Origin: Zygnema cylindricum
Taxonomy: Eukaryota > Streptophyta > Zygnematophyceae > Zygnematales > Zygnemataceae
NCBI GenBank assembly: GCA_037447655.1
Contig: JBBHKE010001317.1
Location: 1 to 64,000, forward strand
DNA: 64,000 nucleotides
Reading direction: 5' to 3'
Positions 22,001 to 31,871 of the stretch are shown here, in pieces. Positions within the stretch are counted from its first letter, which is position 1. Each line of letters begins with the position of its first letter. Position numbers and translations under genes: made by a program. Under the pieces are notes generated by a model, which worked only from the letters and a program-made list of their open reading frames with translations, did not search any database and was not told the DNA's origin.

Positions 22001-23380
22001 ATACAGATGTAGAGATAAGGTTTTTTTTCAGCTCCGGAATAAACAATACATCGGAGAATGTTAATATGGATGTCTTTCCTTCTACTAACACTTTCAGATC
22101 TACCGATCCTACAAGAGTAGTGGTGACTATCCTTCCATCCCCGTACACTATCTCTACGTGGGAATCTTTCTAATCGTAGTGAACAGGTGCCTATCCTTAC
22201 AGATGTGCATGGAGGCACCTGAATCTATAATCATGCCAGCTTCACCTTTCAATCCACCGTAAGCACATTTCTGTCTTCGTGGAATTTCGACCTCATTTTT
22301 CGCCTCGAACTCCTCATCCAAAAGGAGCTCATCGTCCTCGTCCTCGGATTCCGCCTCAAGTACCTGTGTCACAAGGGCCTTTTTCTTTCCTCTCGGGGTA
22401 CCACCGGTCTGCCCCTCCTTTAATCGAAGCTCGGTTTGCTTACTGCACTCTACCATATAGTGCCCCGATTTCTTACAAAATGACATAAACCTTTGGGAGC
22501 CCTTGGTTCAAACTCGTCGGTCTGTTTTTTCTGCTCCCGACCCCCATAATTTCCGATCGATTTCCATGAATCCTTGTTCCTCCAATCGGTCGCTGTTGCC
22601 AAGGCTTTGCCACTCTTTCATCCCCTTCGGATTTCAATCTTATTCTCTCGAACGAGAATCATCCCTACCACTGAGTTCCATATCCACCTTGAGTCAGGCA
22701 AGTGCTGCACACGGTTGACTATGTTCTCCAACTCATCGGGTAACTTCATCAGTAAGCAGTTAACCTTTTCCTTTTCAGTAAAATCTTTCCCGCATTCTCT
22801 AGCTCCATGAAGAGTGTTGCAAGCTCATTACAAAAATCCAACATATTTCCCCCTTTGTATACATACTCCTTAACTTTCTGATCAACCAACTGTTGTTACT
22901 GAATCGTACCACTTTGGTACAAATCTATGAGAGTCATCCAAAGATCGGATGCCTTTTCTACCTGCAAATCAGAACATGCAAGTCCTTGAGTGAGATGGCG
23001 TAGGATGAAGTGCTTTGCCGCCATATTGTTGAAGTCCCAGGTTTCAGTATCATTCTCCTCGTTCTTCGGAATAGGTGACATGAATACCGAACCTGTTGCT
23101 ATTGGTGTGGTTGTCTCCTTCTCCTTTCCTTTGTCCACCACCTCTCCTTCAGTTGTCTCCTCTGTTGAAGGTGGATCCTTTTTCCTGGTGAATCTGCTTC
23201 CTCCAAACCTGGAGGGATTCTAAGACTTGATGGACGCCCAAATCGTCAACTCAGTATCCCCCAAAACCTTTTTTCGCATAGAGATTATATCATCATACTT
23301 TTCTAGTATATGAAAGCAGTTCCATTAAAGATTGGTAGCCTAGAGGGTGGGCCCATAACGTGAAACTCTGGGACCTCCAT
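19029..23380 (-). pseudogene. Copia Gag-Pol, element D, broken
   Basis: The ATG at 23380 is 20 nt inside the 5' LTR and the frame crosses the primer-binding site (HVMGP). Gag has internal stops near 23285. The zinc-knuckle region lies near 22440-22490. The protease DSGAS is intact near 22215. The integrase finger WHKRLGHVNLDKL is near 21800. RT is open from 20407 to 19331 with YVDD near 20020. RNase H follows after a frameshift near 19420, with CDNQ near 19250. The last residues are cut by TGA at 19053-19055, where the other copies have a cysteine codon. Relatives in the window are N, Q and M. Confidence 0.88.
23345..23360 (-). other. Primer-binding site of element D
   Basis: CGTTATGGGCCCA in element sense is the family primer-binding site with a single change at its first base. 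It lies directly after the LTR end. Confidence 0.75.
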
Positions 23381-24408
23381 AAGTCCTCAGAATGGACAGC
23401 TTCCAAGAAGCCTCTAGGATAATTTTGACCCCTTTGTGTTTCATCAAGAACAACTCCCACCCTGGCAAACAAAAAATCTGACCACCATAAGCCCTGTGAA
23501 TGCAAGACTCCCCTGAGTTGATAGCAAAAAGAATCTCTGAATTTGCTCCCCTGAGTAGTAAGTTATGGAAGGTCAAAGTCACCCTTTTGTACAGAAGCTC
23601 ACTGGGAGAGAGGATCCTATCTCCTAATTTTTCTAAGTCCTATCTCTCTCACAATTCTATCTACTGATGGACGAAGCAAATCAGATTTATCCTCCGAACA
23701 CAAAAGTACAACCGCCGGCGTACTTTATTTACGGAAATTGTACAACATAGACTTAATGTCGACACATGTCATATCCGGATTCGGTGCCGTAATCTCCGGA
23801 GATACCACAATCTAATGTAATTTTGCCACGTGTCATCCGATGTGGCGATGACCACAAACCGTCGAATTCTTCTTCCGCGATCTCGACGCTAATTTTGACC
23901 GTCCGATTAAATTCACATTTGATCGAAGCCGTAATAAATACATGCGCGGTATTTTTTTCGCTTACGAAATCAATGCGCGGTATTGATTTTTTATCCGTAC
24001 CGGAATCTGTACTTTTACACTACTGGTTCTATGTATCCCATAAACAATTATAGTGTAATGATTAATCCTACGTATTAATGTTTAATTAATTTTCAAAACA
24101 TATAGTACCTAACACTACTTCAAGTCTTAACGGCTAAGGTTACCGTCTACCTGCAGCTTGCCATCCGGCAGGTACCAGGTTAAATTTCTGTGGCCGCCGC
24201 ATATCCTTTTACTTAATAAACCCCTAATATTTATTTCCCGTAAACCTCAGGATAGCCTAGGTAGCCATGGCTCTAGATTCCTCTCCAATTTTTCAGTGAC
24301 TGCGACAAGTATGAGAGTTGGAGAGAGAAGTTAGAGGTAGACTACCTCGGCTTCTTTCTTATTTCTATTCAGACCTAGAAAATACTTTAAAAACCATTAA
24401 TTTCTACA
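23361..24408 (-). repeat. 5' LTR of element D (family II)
   Basis: The 1048-bp LTR starts TGTAGAAATTAATGG and ends CCCAGAGTTTCA in element sense. It holds the ATG at 23380, a tRNA-like module near 24123-24203, and a degenerate copy of the direct repeat GCGCGGTAT around a hairpin (near 23943-23985). Confidence 0.88.
24123..24203 (+). other. Decayed tRNA-like module in element D 5' LTR
   Basis: The D-arm-like CTTAACGGCTAAG is kept, but the B box has decayed to AGGTTAAATTTCT. It is antisense to the element. Confidence 0.45.
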
Positions 24409-25167
24409 AAATTGACCCAATAGACCATAAGATACAAGACCTGCAAGTTTCCCAAATACTGCCTTTTGGTTTCCCTTATCCCAAAATTGGATACAATAAT
24501 ATATCTAAGTCCTAATCTTTATACTTTGAGAGAGCATCTACTGCCTATTAGTTTATCAAATGTCTGTACCTTGAATAGTAGTACCGTACGATAGTACGAA
24601 AAGGTACCATACTGTACTTCAAACCTAATTCCAACTAGCCTAAAAATGAATAGTGAAACACTATTTTCTAAAGCGCTACACTACAAAAATAATCTCTTCA
24701 GGTATTTGAAAATATGATGCCGTACATATAATGTTGCTTGCTTAGTCAACAACCTAAAATACTTCTAACGTGCTGTGGTAAACTTGTAGGACTACCTGGG
24801 ACGCTTACGAAGCTCCTCGTCATCTGTGCCCCCCCTCAGAATTCTCGCCGTTAATCTGATGTGAATCAACGTCTCGTATTTTTGCTTTTTGGTATCAGTG
24901 TTCCCAAATGTCCGGGTATTTTCCGTCCGCTCGATCCGACAAATTCAGTCGTCCGATAGATGACATGTGGCCATGACCATTCCACATTTCCTACACTGTC
25001 TAAAAAGCTGACGCGTGTATATGTGACCGTACTAATACTCTTAAAAAACTTTCTAGTGTCATACTATTTAAGGTAAGTATTACATTATAAACTTCATAAA
25101 AATGTTCGAAGAACTTAAGCTTCCCACACAACTCTATATACTAAAGACAAAGCTTTCAAAATCAACA
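24409..25167 (-). repeat. Family IV LTR, truncated (C3)
   Basis: The sequence follows the element C LTR from its ATAAGATA...GACTTGCAAG block to the AATCAACA end, with moderate divergence. The part holding the Gag start is missing where it abuts element D. It is the 3' LTR of the RNase H fragment to its right. Confidence 0.78.
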
Positions 25168-25459
25168 CTCCCCTAAAGCTTTAGTCTCAATTACTTAATT
25201 AGACAAATAGCCTTTCTGCAAAACTGTAATTTCGGTGCAGGAAGAGCTTTAGTTAGCATATCTGCAACCATATTTTCATCCGGCAAATAACACATTTTAA
25301 TGACCTTTGAAAGCATATTTTCACAAACAAAATGCAGTCTAATATCCATATGTTTTCTCTTAAAGTGATGGTTGGGGTTAAAGGCTATAGCAATTGCTGC
25401 CTAGTTGTCGCTTCAGATGATTTGAGGACCAGATTGCATATGTCCCAATTCCTGCAAAA
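25168..25459 (-). pseudogene. Copia RNase H C-terminal fragment, family IV (C3)
   Basis: The minus strand carries a polypurine tract like that of element C and then the RNase H tail, with blocks corresponding to ADMLTKAL, the FVxEK region and the AIAI block. The CDNQ block is damaged (the Gln codon reads as a stop near 25402). It is cut at 25459 by a Ty3/gypsy LTR. Confidence 0.72.
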
Positions 25460-25941
25460 TGTAAAAGGGTCAATAGTGCACACACCACACCACAAAGCAC
25501 AACAAAATCACCAAGGATCTTCCCGTAGCAACAGTAGGAGCACACATCACTAGAAGACAAGGTTGCGCTTTATTACTTGGAAGAGGTTACAAGGTTGCGC
25601 TCGCTGCGTAGGTCTACTTCAGGTCCTCTATTCACAAGCCTACCTGACTATTTAAACTAACTAGCTACTACTCAAATTAGTACGCTACAACTAAACACGT
25701 GGACCTTCCCCATCAACCTAGATCTATCCAAACATTCTTCTAGAACTATAGCGCTCATTCTACAGACTGCGGCGTTGCTATGCTGCGCTGCTATGTTGCG
25801 GCGCTACTAAATTGCTACGTTGCTAAATTGCTATGCTGCTACGATGCGCTAGTCTAGAATCGCAGCAGCGCTGCTCTAGAACCGCAACTATAGCAGCCTA
25901 GCCCTAGCCACTAAGTACCCGAATCTTGTAACCTGATTACA
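25460..25941 (-). repeat. 3' LTR of a Ty3/gypsy chromovirus
   Basis: The 482-bp LTR starts TGTAATCAGG and ends CCCTTTTACA in element sense, giving a TGTAA/TTACA inverted end. A purine tract AGTGGGAGG lies just before it (25942-25953). An AATAAA signal on the minus strand at 25569-25574 fits the R region. It is inserted in the RNase H gene of copia remnant C3. The middle is made of irregular TTGCTA/GCTGCG words. Confidence 0.75.
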
Positions 25942-25986
25942 ATGCCTCCCACTAAGGATTCAGCGTCCCGCTGAACTTTGACTGAC

Positions 25987-26264
25987 TTAAGGAAATTGCA
26001 ACTGCCGAAGTATGTCGTAAGTTTCCTGGCGATACTCCTCGAACTCTTGGCGAAGGGCGTCGAGTTGATTTTGGAGTTGTTCACATCGGGTCTCCAGCAA
26101 CGCAATGTGATGATATGCCGCTGCCAAATGCCTCCGAGTGATTCGCTCCTTAACCTTGTCTTTCCCCTCCTCGGGTGTAGAGTCCGGTGCTTCGGGTTGC
26201 AACGGAATGGCCGCCAGTGTTGGCTCCTTAGGTGCCGCACCCTGGGGTTCTTCGGGTTCGATTA
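25987..26264 (-). pseudogene. Chromovirus 3' ORF, C-terminal coiled-coil part
   Basis: The minus-strand frame reads a Pro/Glu-rich linker (EPEEPQGAAPKEP) followed by a likely coiled coil (LETRCEQLQNQLDALRQEF) and stops at 25987, just before the polypurine tract and LTR. It is the end of the ORF at 27450-28450; the two parts were contiguous before the solo LTR landed. I do not recognise the family. It has no zinc knuckle, no protease motif and no membrane segment. Confidence 0.65.
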
Positions 26265-26997
26265 TGAAACTCTGAGACCTCCATTGGCCCTCAGAGTATG
26301 CAAATCCAAAAGAAGCTAATCTAGATAGTGCCGACTCCAAGATAATATAAACCCAAGTGGCTGACCCCTTGACAGTGAGAACCCCAATATAGATTCACCC
26401 CTGTGAAATAACACTTTCTGTGTGCTCAGTTCCACCACAGAATGCAAAGTTAGAATATGAGATTTGGACACATTCACCCACTTTGACTTTCCCTTAGAAA
26501 TACAGCCACCTTGGCAGACAAAAACTCTGACCGACTACACCCTTGTGTAGAGTGGACTCCCCTGAGTTTGCAGCAAAAAGAATCACTGAAAATGGTCAAG
26601 TAAATTGATAGTTATGGCTGGCCAAAGTTTGCCATTTATACAGGGTGCTCTCTGGGAGAGGTAGCTGCCTACCCAAAATTTTCTAAGTCCTATTCCCTCT
26701 CTAAAACTCTATCTACTAAAGTACGACACCAATCAAATTACTGTGTCGTACAGAAAACTACAGGTGCCGGTGTACTTTATGTACGACCATTGTACGACAT
26801 AGCCAAAATGTCGACACGTGTCAAATCAGGATTAGTTCTTGTAATCTTCGGAATTTCCGTAGTCCAATGTTATCACGCCACGTGTCATCTGACGTGGCAA
26901 ATACCGTAAAATGCCAAAAATGCCTTTTCCGTGATTGCGGCGCCTATCGTGGCCGTCCGATCAAAACCAACTATAATCCTAGCCGCTGAAATTCGAC

Positions 26998-27037
26998 GCG
27001 CGGTATTTGTTTCGCTATCGAAACAAATGCGCGGTAT
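26998..27037. repeat. Hairpin flanked by direct repeats in the solo LTR
   Basis: ATTTGTTTCG and CGAAACAAAT form a perfect 10-bp stem around CTAT (27005-27028). On each side lies GCGCGGTAT (26998-27006 and 27029-27037). Versions of the same structure occur in the LTRs of D, K, N and Q. Confidence 0.7.
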
Positions 27038-27179
27038 CCGTTCTGTCCCCATACCGTACTTCGTACTAAATCAAACTGTATCTATGTACTAAGTATCTAT
27101 TAGCCGTTAAACGGATTAATCTACATATAACGATTTATATATTTATCAAACCCTATATATCGTAATATCTGTCCTAAAC

Positions 27180-27256
27180 TTAACGGCTAGAGCTAACGGC
27201 TAATGTGGATTGACGGACGGCAGGTACCAGGATCAATTCCAAGGTCGGTCAACTAA
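27180..27256 (+). other. tRNA-like module in the solo LTR
   Basis: The CTTAACGGCTAGAGCTAACGG stretch has two D-arm-like halves, and the B box is decayed to GGATCAATTCC (about 27230-27240). It is antisense to the LTR. Confidence 0.4.
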
Positions 27257-27449
27257 CTTTTGGTTAGTCTACCTAATTTTCCCCCTGTCTCCTCTAGAGA
27301 GCCTAGGCAGCCATGGCTCTAGCTCCCTATCCAGCCTTCAGTAACTACAACAAGTGTGGGGGCTTGGAGAGGGGAGTTAGAGGCAGACCGCCTCAGCTCT
27401 TTTTCTATCCTAATACAGACCTAGAAAATACTCAAATATCAACAGATTA

Positions 27450-28450
27450 TTGGGGGAACTGCCTCAGCCTCTTCGTCCGCTGGTTACCACCGATGTACCT
27501 TTCGCAACTTGAAGAACACGTGCTTCCTTGCACTTCGGGCCCGCTGAAGAGCATTCTTTCGGGCTAGCTTGAGTGCCCGTACCTCGAGGTGACCTCTGCC
27601 CTAGAGATGTTGTCATGGAGGCGGACATCCCACGGGTGATATTGACGGAGTAACCTAGAAACATCTATCCTGTAGCGGTAGTTGTCCTCCACTACTTCAA
27701 AAACGGTAGAGTGCGTGGGTTTAACTGCACCTAACCTTTGTGCTTATTCCCGAGGTCTTTTGTTTTTATAAAATTCCAGGCCGGGTGTGTTGGTACGCTG
27801 GCGAGAATAAAGATAGGGTCCCTAGGTTTTCTCGTACGCCACTCCTCGACCCACTCATTGGGATCCCAATACAAGCGTTTCGCAAAGCCGAAGGTGAGAT
27901 CCGGATGTTGCGTGTCGGCAGGGAGTGGAAAGAGGTAATCGGGAATTTCCTCTCCTTGTTCACTCTCCTCGGCCGTCTCCCTTTGACTTCCCCGAAGGAG
28001 AAACACCTCGTCACCACTATGGTATTCTACTTCCGCTTGCTTTTCCGCGCTTTCGGAGGACTGCTCGTCAGCGGTACTCTCCTTGTTGGGGTCCCTCATC
28101 ACCTCGAGATCCGAGGCGCGCTCCTCAAGTGGCGGAGGGGTTGGTTCTCGTTTTGGTTCCTCCACCTCCGAGAGCTCATGATCTTCTTTATAGTCTTGAT
28201 CCCATTCTCGGGTTGAGGTGTATTCGGGGTCCTGTGAGTTTTCCAACCACTCCCCTCCACTGGTCCCTGCCGGCCCTACCTCGCTAATGGCAGTTATTTC
28301 TGGTTCCGGCTGCACTTTTGCCTCTCTCCTCCTGTCTACCTCTACTATGGCCTCTGCCGCCATTAATAATCTCTGGGGACGGGTTACATCTTCTTGCCCC
28401 ACTCGTAGAAGTCTCCTCCTTTTCGGTGGTGGAGAGGACGACGACGCCAT
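27450..28450 (-). pseudogene. Unfamiliar ORF 3' of a chromovirus integrase, N-terminal and middle part
   Basis: The likely ATG is at 28450. The product begins MASSSSPPPKRRRLLR, a basic stretch like a nuclear localisation signal. A long acidic, Glu/Ser/Pro-rich low-complexity region follows. A globular-looking part then contains PLPADTQHPDLTFGFAKRLY and RKPRDPIFILASVPTHPAW. A frameshift near 27735 and another near 27560, plus a stop near 27488, break it; the reading continues into the coiled-coil part at 25987-26264. Including both parts the protein would be about 430-450 residues. It lies downstream of the integrase and upstream of the 3' LTR, where env-like or accessory ORFs sit in other Ty3/gypsy elements. 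I do not recognise its family and see no signal peptide or membrane span. The plus-strand ORFs here are shadows. Confidence 0.6.
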
Positions 28451-28769
28451 AAACACCACTGTACAAGACAATTTTGGTAGTTGCAGAAGGGAAGGCAAAC
28501 TGACTGTGCGGAGGAAAGCAATTTCTAAGCTGTCAAGACTAGGTTGTTCGCGAGGGTGGATCGCTGCTTTATCAACAAGGGTCGAGGGTTTCACTTCTAG
28601 AAACTCCGAAGCATCGCAACGTGTGAGGGTATCCCAGCGCCCAACATTTTTGAAGCTGCGTCGCTGCGGCGAAACCGAGGGTTCGTTGTTACCGACGTGG
28701 TGAAACACAATTGCGCCGTTGCGCTTCTCTGTCAGCGCAGAGGTGGCGCTGCGATTCTCTGACGGCATC
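28451..28769. other. Non-coding spacer between integrase tail and 3' ORF
   Basis: No conserved coding block is seen on either strand. The stretch is GC-rich with repeated GCTGCG/GCGCAG words similar to those inside the Ty3/gypsy LTR. It may hold signals for expression of the downstream ORF, but nothing specific can be shown. Confidence 0.4.
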
Positions 28770-29112
28770 TTAACCATGTTGCCCTGCGGTGGCCGCGTTG
28801 CTATAGCGATGCAACGCGGTAACATCGCCGCTGCGTTCCGTTGCCGTATCCCCAATATAATTGCAATGGTTGCGACACCGCGCTTCGCTCCTGTATTGCG
28901 GCCACTGCGATTGCCCCTCCGGTGTAGCCGAGTTTCCGCACTGCTGAAACCGGCGCAGCAACTCAGGGGAATGGAGATCCTCCTCGTCCACTCAAGAGTC
29001 ATCCTCAGCACCGTAGCCCTTCCAACGCACTAAATATTGGTTGGAGTTGGATTTCCGAGAACGGCGCGACTGTAGGATCTCTTCCACCTCAAACTCGTCC
29101 GTCGAAATTAAA
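28770..29112 (-). pseudogene. Ty3/gypsy integrase C-terminal chromodomain, broken
   Basis: On the minus strand the frame reads DEFEVEEILQSRRSRK, YLVRWKGYG and then DEEDLHSPELLRRF, the order of a chromodomain: V-E-x-I-L, Y-L-V-x-W-x-G-Y and a C-terminal helix. Such domains at integrase ends direct chromoviruses to chromatin. TGA at 28992-28994 stands where the family has a conserved tryptophan (D-S-W). About 50 further residues follow to a stop near 28770. The rest of the integrase is absent because a copia LTR piece begins at 29113. Confidence 0.85.
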
Positions 29113-29516
29113 TGTTAATTTGTATATTTCGTGCGGTCCTGATTTCGTGCGGACCGGTATGTATCCATGTATAAATTGTCCCATAATTAGTTAAATGAAA
29201 TATCCGGCGCGGTATAGTTTTAAATAAATATCGCGCCATATACATGTATTGATTTTATCAAGACCTACCGGATAAAGCGGATATCTAATTCGTACGGCGG
29301 ACATCCGGAGGTCACTGCATGAAGTCCCACAAGTGGCAGTCTATATTTTCCAAAAAAGTCTGTACTTCATGATTTACTTGTCTCCTTTAGCTGCAATAGA
29401 GAGCCATGGCTGTCTCCTTTAGTGCCATGGCTGCCTACAGGTCCTCAGTGCTTACGACAAGTATGAGGGCTGCAGTAAGTCCACAAGAAAGACTACAAAA
29501 TACCTCTCTTTCAACA
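29113..29516 (-). repeat. Copia LTR fragment G (U3 side)
   Basis: The right end TTTCAACA and the blocks CCATGGCTG and CAGTGCTTACGACAAGTATG match the U3 side of the family I-III LTRs. The R/U5 half (AAAAAGAATCACTGAA block and start codon) is missing. Flanks at both ends are unrelated, so it is a truncated LTR at a recombination junction. Confidence 0.65.
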
Positions 29517-30261
29517 GAATCCATATGAAAACACACAACCTCTCAAAATTTTGTAGGGAAGTTATTGAGTGAGTTAAGTTGCTCTATGATGACATTAAAC
29601 CTTTTGACTTCATCATCAATGGACTGATTCTCTTTTATTCTAAACCCAATTTACTCCTCAAAGAGATAATTTTCATTTGCCTCAAACCCTTTTTCGAACG
29701 CATTTTGCAAAGCGGTCCAATGAACATAAGCCTTATCATGAGGGAAAATATGTTCATGCATAAAACTGGCACAACTATGTATTAATGCGATGGAAGTCGC
29801 CATATCTTTCTTGTCCCACTTCTTTGCTCCGACCACATCCACGGAAGGATCCGGTCGCGTCTCTTCCCCAATCACGATGTCCCAAAGTTTTTTCGGTGTG
29901 AAAGCTCCTCGAATGTATCGCTTCCAAATTGCATAGTTGGAATCTGTAAAGTCGATGGTTTTATTGAAAACTTTAAGATCATCATCTTCACTGTCCTCCT
30001 TTTCCTCCTCAAAAATTTTACGTTTCCTCTTTTTCTTTTTCTTTGAGTTGTGAGAATTACCAATGCCTCCTTAATTGCTGTCCATTTTTTTGTGTTTTGA
30101 GAAAGTCATGAAAGCGATCGAACATTTCCTTGTCCATCTTCACATTTTTCTCTCCCCATTTGTCAAACCCATCATACTGTACTCCTCCACTAACTGTTCC
30201 ACTAGGTTTGGCTAAGGATTTCCCTTTCTCCGCTATACTGGCAAGAGTTGCCTATAACTTG
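29517..30261 (-). pseudogene. Copia gag fragment, family E (E2)
   Basis: The minus strand encodes a copia-type Gag: a start region reading MDKEMFDRFHDFLK near 30140, a Lys/Glu-rich stretch, YAIWKRYIRGAF, then KKWDKKDMATSIALIHSC and ENYLFEE. Frameshifts near 30063 and 29872 and a stop near 29651 break it. The rest of the element is missing at 29516. It is the 5' end of a family E element whose 3' ends are represented by E1 and E'. Confidence 0.7.
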
Positions 30262-30274
30262 CTCGGATACCAAT
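30262..30274 (-). other. Primer-binding site of family E element
   Basis: ATTGGTATCCGAG in element sense follows the LTR end CTTTCA. It resembles TGGTATCAGAGC, the common copia site complementary to the 3' end of initiator tRNA-Met, with small changes. This separates family E from families I-IV, which use the internal tRNA site. Confidence 0.75.
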
Positions 30275-30840
30275 TGAAAGTTTACACAACAATAAAATTG
30301 AACAATAAACACTTAACAAGGAATGTATTCCTCCGTGGTTCAATATATTAAAAACAATCTAAGTATAAAGCTTCATTACTCCTTGTTCTTTCAACGCCTC
30401 CAAAATAAACCACGCCTCTAAAAGATAGAGTCTACCACGAAGTCTCAACAAATATATATGGATACAACTTTTAATAAACGAGTGGCGAAATATTTGGCGG
30501 ACAAAAGAAAGCCATCCTGATTTAGTTAACTAAAAAGGAAAGTCAACTACTAACCGACTTGAACTACACGGTACGACTAAAACTTATGTGAACCGAAAAG
30601 ACCAAACATTTTCCACGTCAATTCCATGGTACGATTAGAAGTTACGTGAACCGAAACAACCAAACAATTTCCACGTCACTTATACTGTACGACTAGAAAT
30701 TATGCGAAACGAAGCAAACAAACAATTTCTATGTCACTTCTAGTATGTAGCAACGAAGCTACTTTATCGTTGGTCGTCGCTACTTTAGCTACAAGAATGT
30801 CTCGTCGCCAAATGCGTGCTCAGTGCTAAATCCTAATTCT
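30275..30840 (-). repeat. 5' LTR of family E element (E2)
   Basis: The sequence is about 566 bp and aligns along its length with the LTR at 2283-2824. The CTTTCA end is intact next to the primer-binding site. The other end has lost the TGTTAG terminus, and the exact right edge is uncertain by several bases. Confidence 0.72.
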
Positions 30841-30895
30841 ACCTTCCTTGACTTTACCACCGATGACTTTTTTATTTCCCATCCATTAAGGATTT

Positions 30896-31779
30896 TGATG
30901 AAAAGAGGTAGTTAATCGTTCACTCTTCTATTTTAGTTATGTTTTGAAGAGAGAGAGTGAGGGTTAAAGGCACACCATGGCTGCCGCCTTATTTGGAAGG
31001 GGGCTGATTTTGAAGTGGATGATATTTTACCAAAATGAAGCCTAGGACCGGATTTGAACCTAGGTCTGTGGACTACAAATAGACGTCAACCTTATCCACT
31101 AAGGCATTTGCAAAATGACACACTTGACGGGTTTTAATGATACATAAACAATGACGCGACTGCTAATTAACACCAAACTAACGACGAGGGACAATTCATG
31201 CATGTACGAAACATTGAACTCTGTAAAATACGTTTTGATCAGACGAATATCATTGCAGCCGCCATCGGAAGTGAGATTTTGACGGCATTCAAAGATAGCG
31301 TCACACGATGCCACGTGACGCCACATTATTGGATATCGGAGAAGATGGGAGGAGAAACCATGGCTCCCAATTTGATAGGCGTCACCTTGTAGGCCATGTC
31401 GTACAATGGCCGTACAATAAGTACATCGCCCATTATACCTTATTGTACTTTATAGTGTTCCTATTGGACTAGGGTTTAGTTGTAGGTAGTTGTGAGTAGG
31501 CAGACCAAGACTTAATGAAATTTAGGTACCACTCTCTAAGAGAGCTTGTAACTATAAAGGTCATCTTTGACCAGAAATAACTTACTGCTCACGGGAGATA
31601 TTCAGTGATTCTTTACGCGTTTGACTCAGGGGAGTCTTGTCCTCACAGAGGTGAGGGTGGTCAAAGTATTTGTGTGTCTGGGCGGTGCTTATTCAGTGTG
31701 AAAGTGGAAGGGGTAAATATTATCGTAGAGGCTTTACATAGGTTGCTCATTCTTTGGGTCAATGGACCACAGAATTGTA
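30896..31779 (+). repeat. 5' LTR of element F1 (family III)
   Basis: The 884-bp plus-oriented LTR starts TGATGAAAAGAGG (TGTTG in its relative L) and ends ACAGAATTGTA. It shares the GCCATGGCT, CTCTCTAAGAGAG and TTCAGTGATTCTTT blocks with L and, inverted, with F2. Its ATG at 31762 is only 18 nt from the LTR end because of a 2-nt loss, so the Gag frame is no longer in phase. Confidence 0.82.
31035..31112 (-). other. tRNA-like module in element F1 LTR
   Basis: In minus sense the D-arm-like CCTTAGTGGATAAGG resembles the D arm of tRNA-Arg. A perfect B box GGTTCAAATCC follows at 31050-31060. It is antisense to the element. Confidence 0.6.
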
Positions 31780-31871
31780 AGTTATTGGCCCCATCTCTAG
31801 GGTGCCTTTATTTAATGGATTAGACTTTCTTTATTGGGAAATGATGATGGAGGGAGAATTGTTTGAGAAGC
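31780..31871 (+). pseudogene. Element F1 primer-binding site and gag start (part 1)
   Basis: A decayed primer-binding site (AGTTATTGGCCCCA) is followed by gag sequence resembling FIYWEMMM of element B. The piece ends at 31871 where solo LTR F2 is inserted and resumes at 32801. In-frame stops are present near 31795 and 31815. Confidence 0.7.

Larger units (their letters stand above)
17998..24408 (-). mobile_element. Ty1/copia retrotransposon, element D (family II with a chimeric LTR)
   Basis: Two LTRs, a primer-binding site, a polypurine tract and a complete-length but broken Gag-Pol are in order on the minus strand. The left flank is gag stub T and the right flank is a family IV LTR. The 5-bp flanks (ATATT and AAATT) do not match. 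Confidence 0.85.
26265..27444 (-). mobile_element. Copia solo LTR (family II) inside the chromovirus ORF
   Basis: This LTR is flanked on both sides by GATTA (26260-26264 and 27445-27449), a perfect 5-bp target duplication, with no internal region. It has the family II end (ATGGAGGTCTCAGAGTTTCA in element sense) with the orphan start codon at 26284. At 1180 bp it is longer than the other family II LTRs because of extra sequence near 26345-26530. Confidence 0.9.

Noticed and set aside
17993-24413. Target-site duplication for element D
   Set aside because: ATATT and AAATT share some bases but are not a convincing pair; both sequences are AT-rich.
25978-26319. Plus-strand open frame of 113 residues
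   Set aside because: It runs opposite to the coiled-coil end of the chromovirus ORF and crosses the solo LTR border at 26265.
25987-28450. Env-like protein as the identity of the chromovirus 3' ORF
   Set aside because: No signal peptide, transmembrane segment or cysteine pattern is visible; the product looks soluble, acidic and coiled-coil.
27740-28703. Plus-strand open frames of 158-161 residues
   Set aside because: They are antisense to the chromovirus 3' ORF, whose composition (acidic, Pro-rich, coiled coil) looks more like a real protein.
29108-29521. Solo LTR with target duplication at 29113-29516
   Set aside because: The flanks TTAAA and GAATC differ and the U5 half of the LTR is absent, so it is a truncated piece.
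31035-31112. A genuine tRNA-Arg-like gene
   Set aside because: The D arm and B box are convincing, but no full acceptor stem or clear anticodon loop forms, and the same module recurs at the same place in many LTRs.
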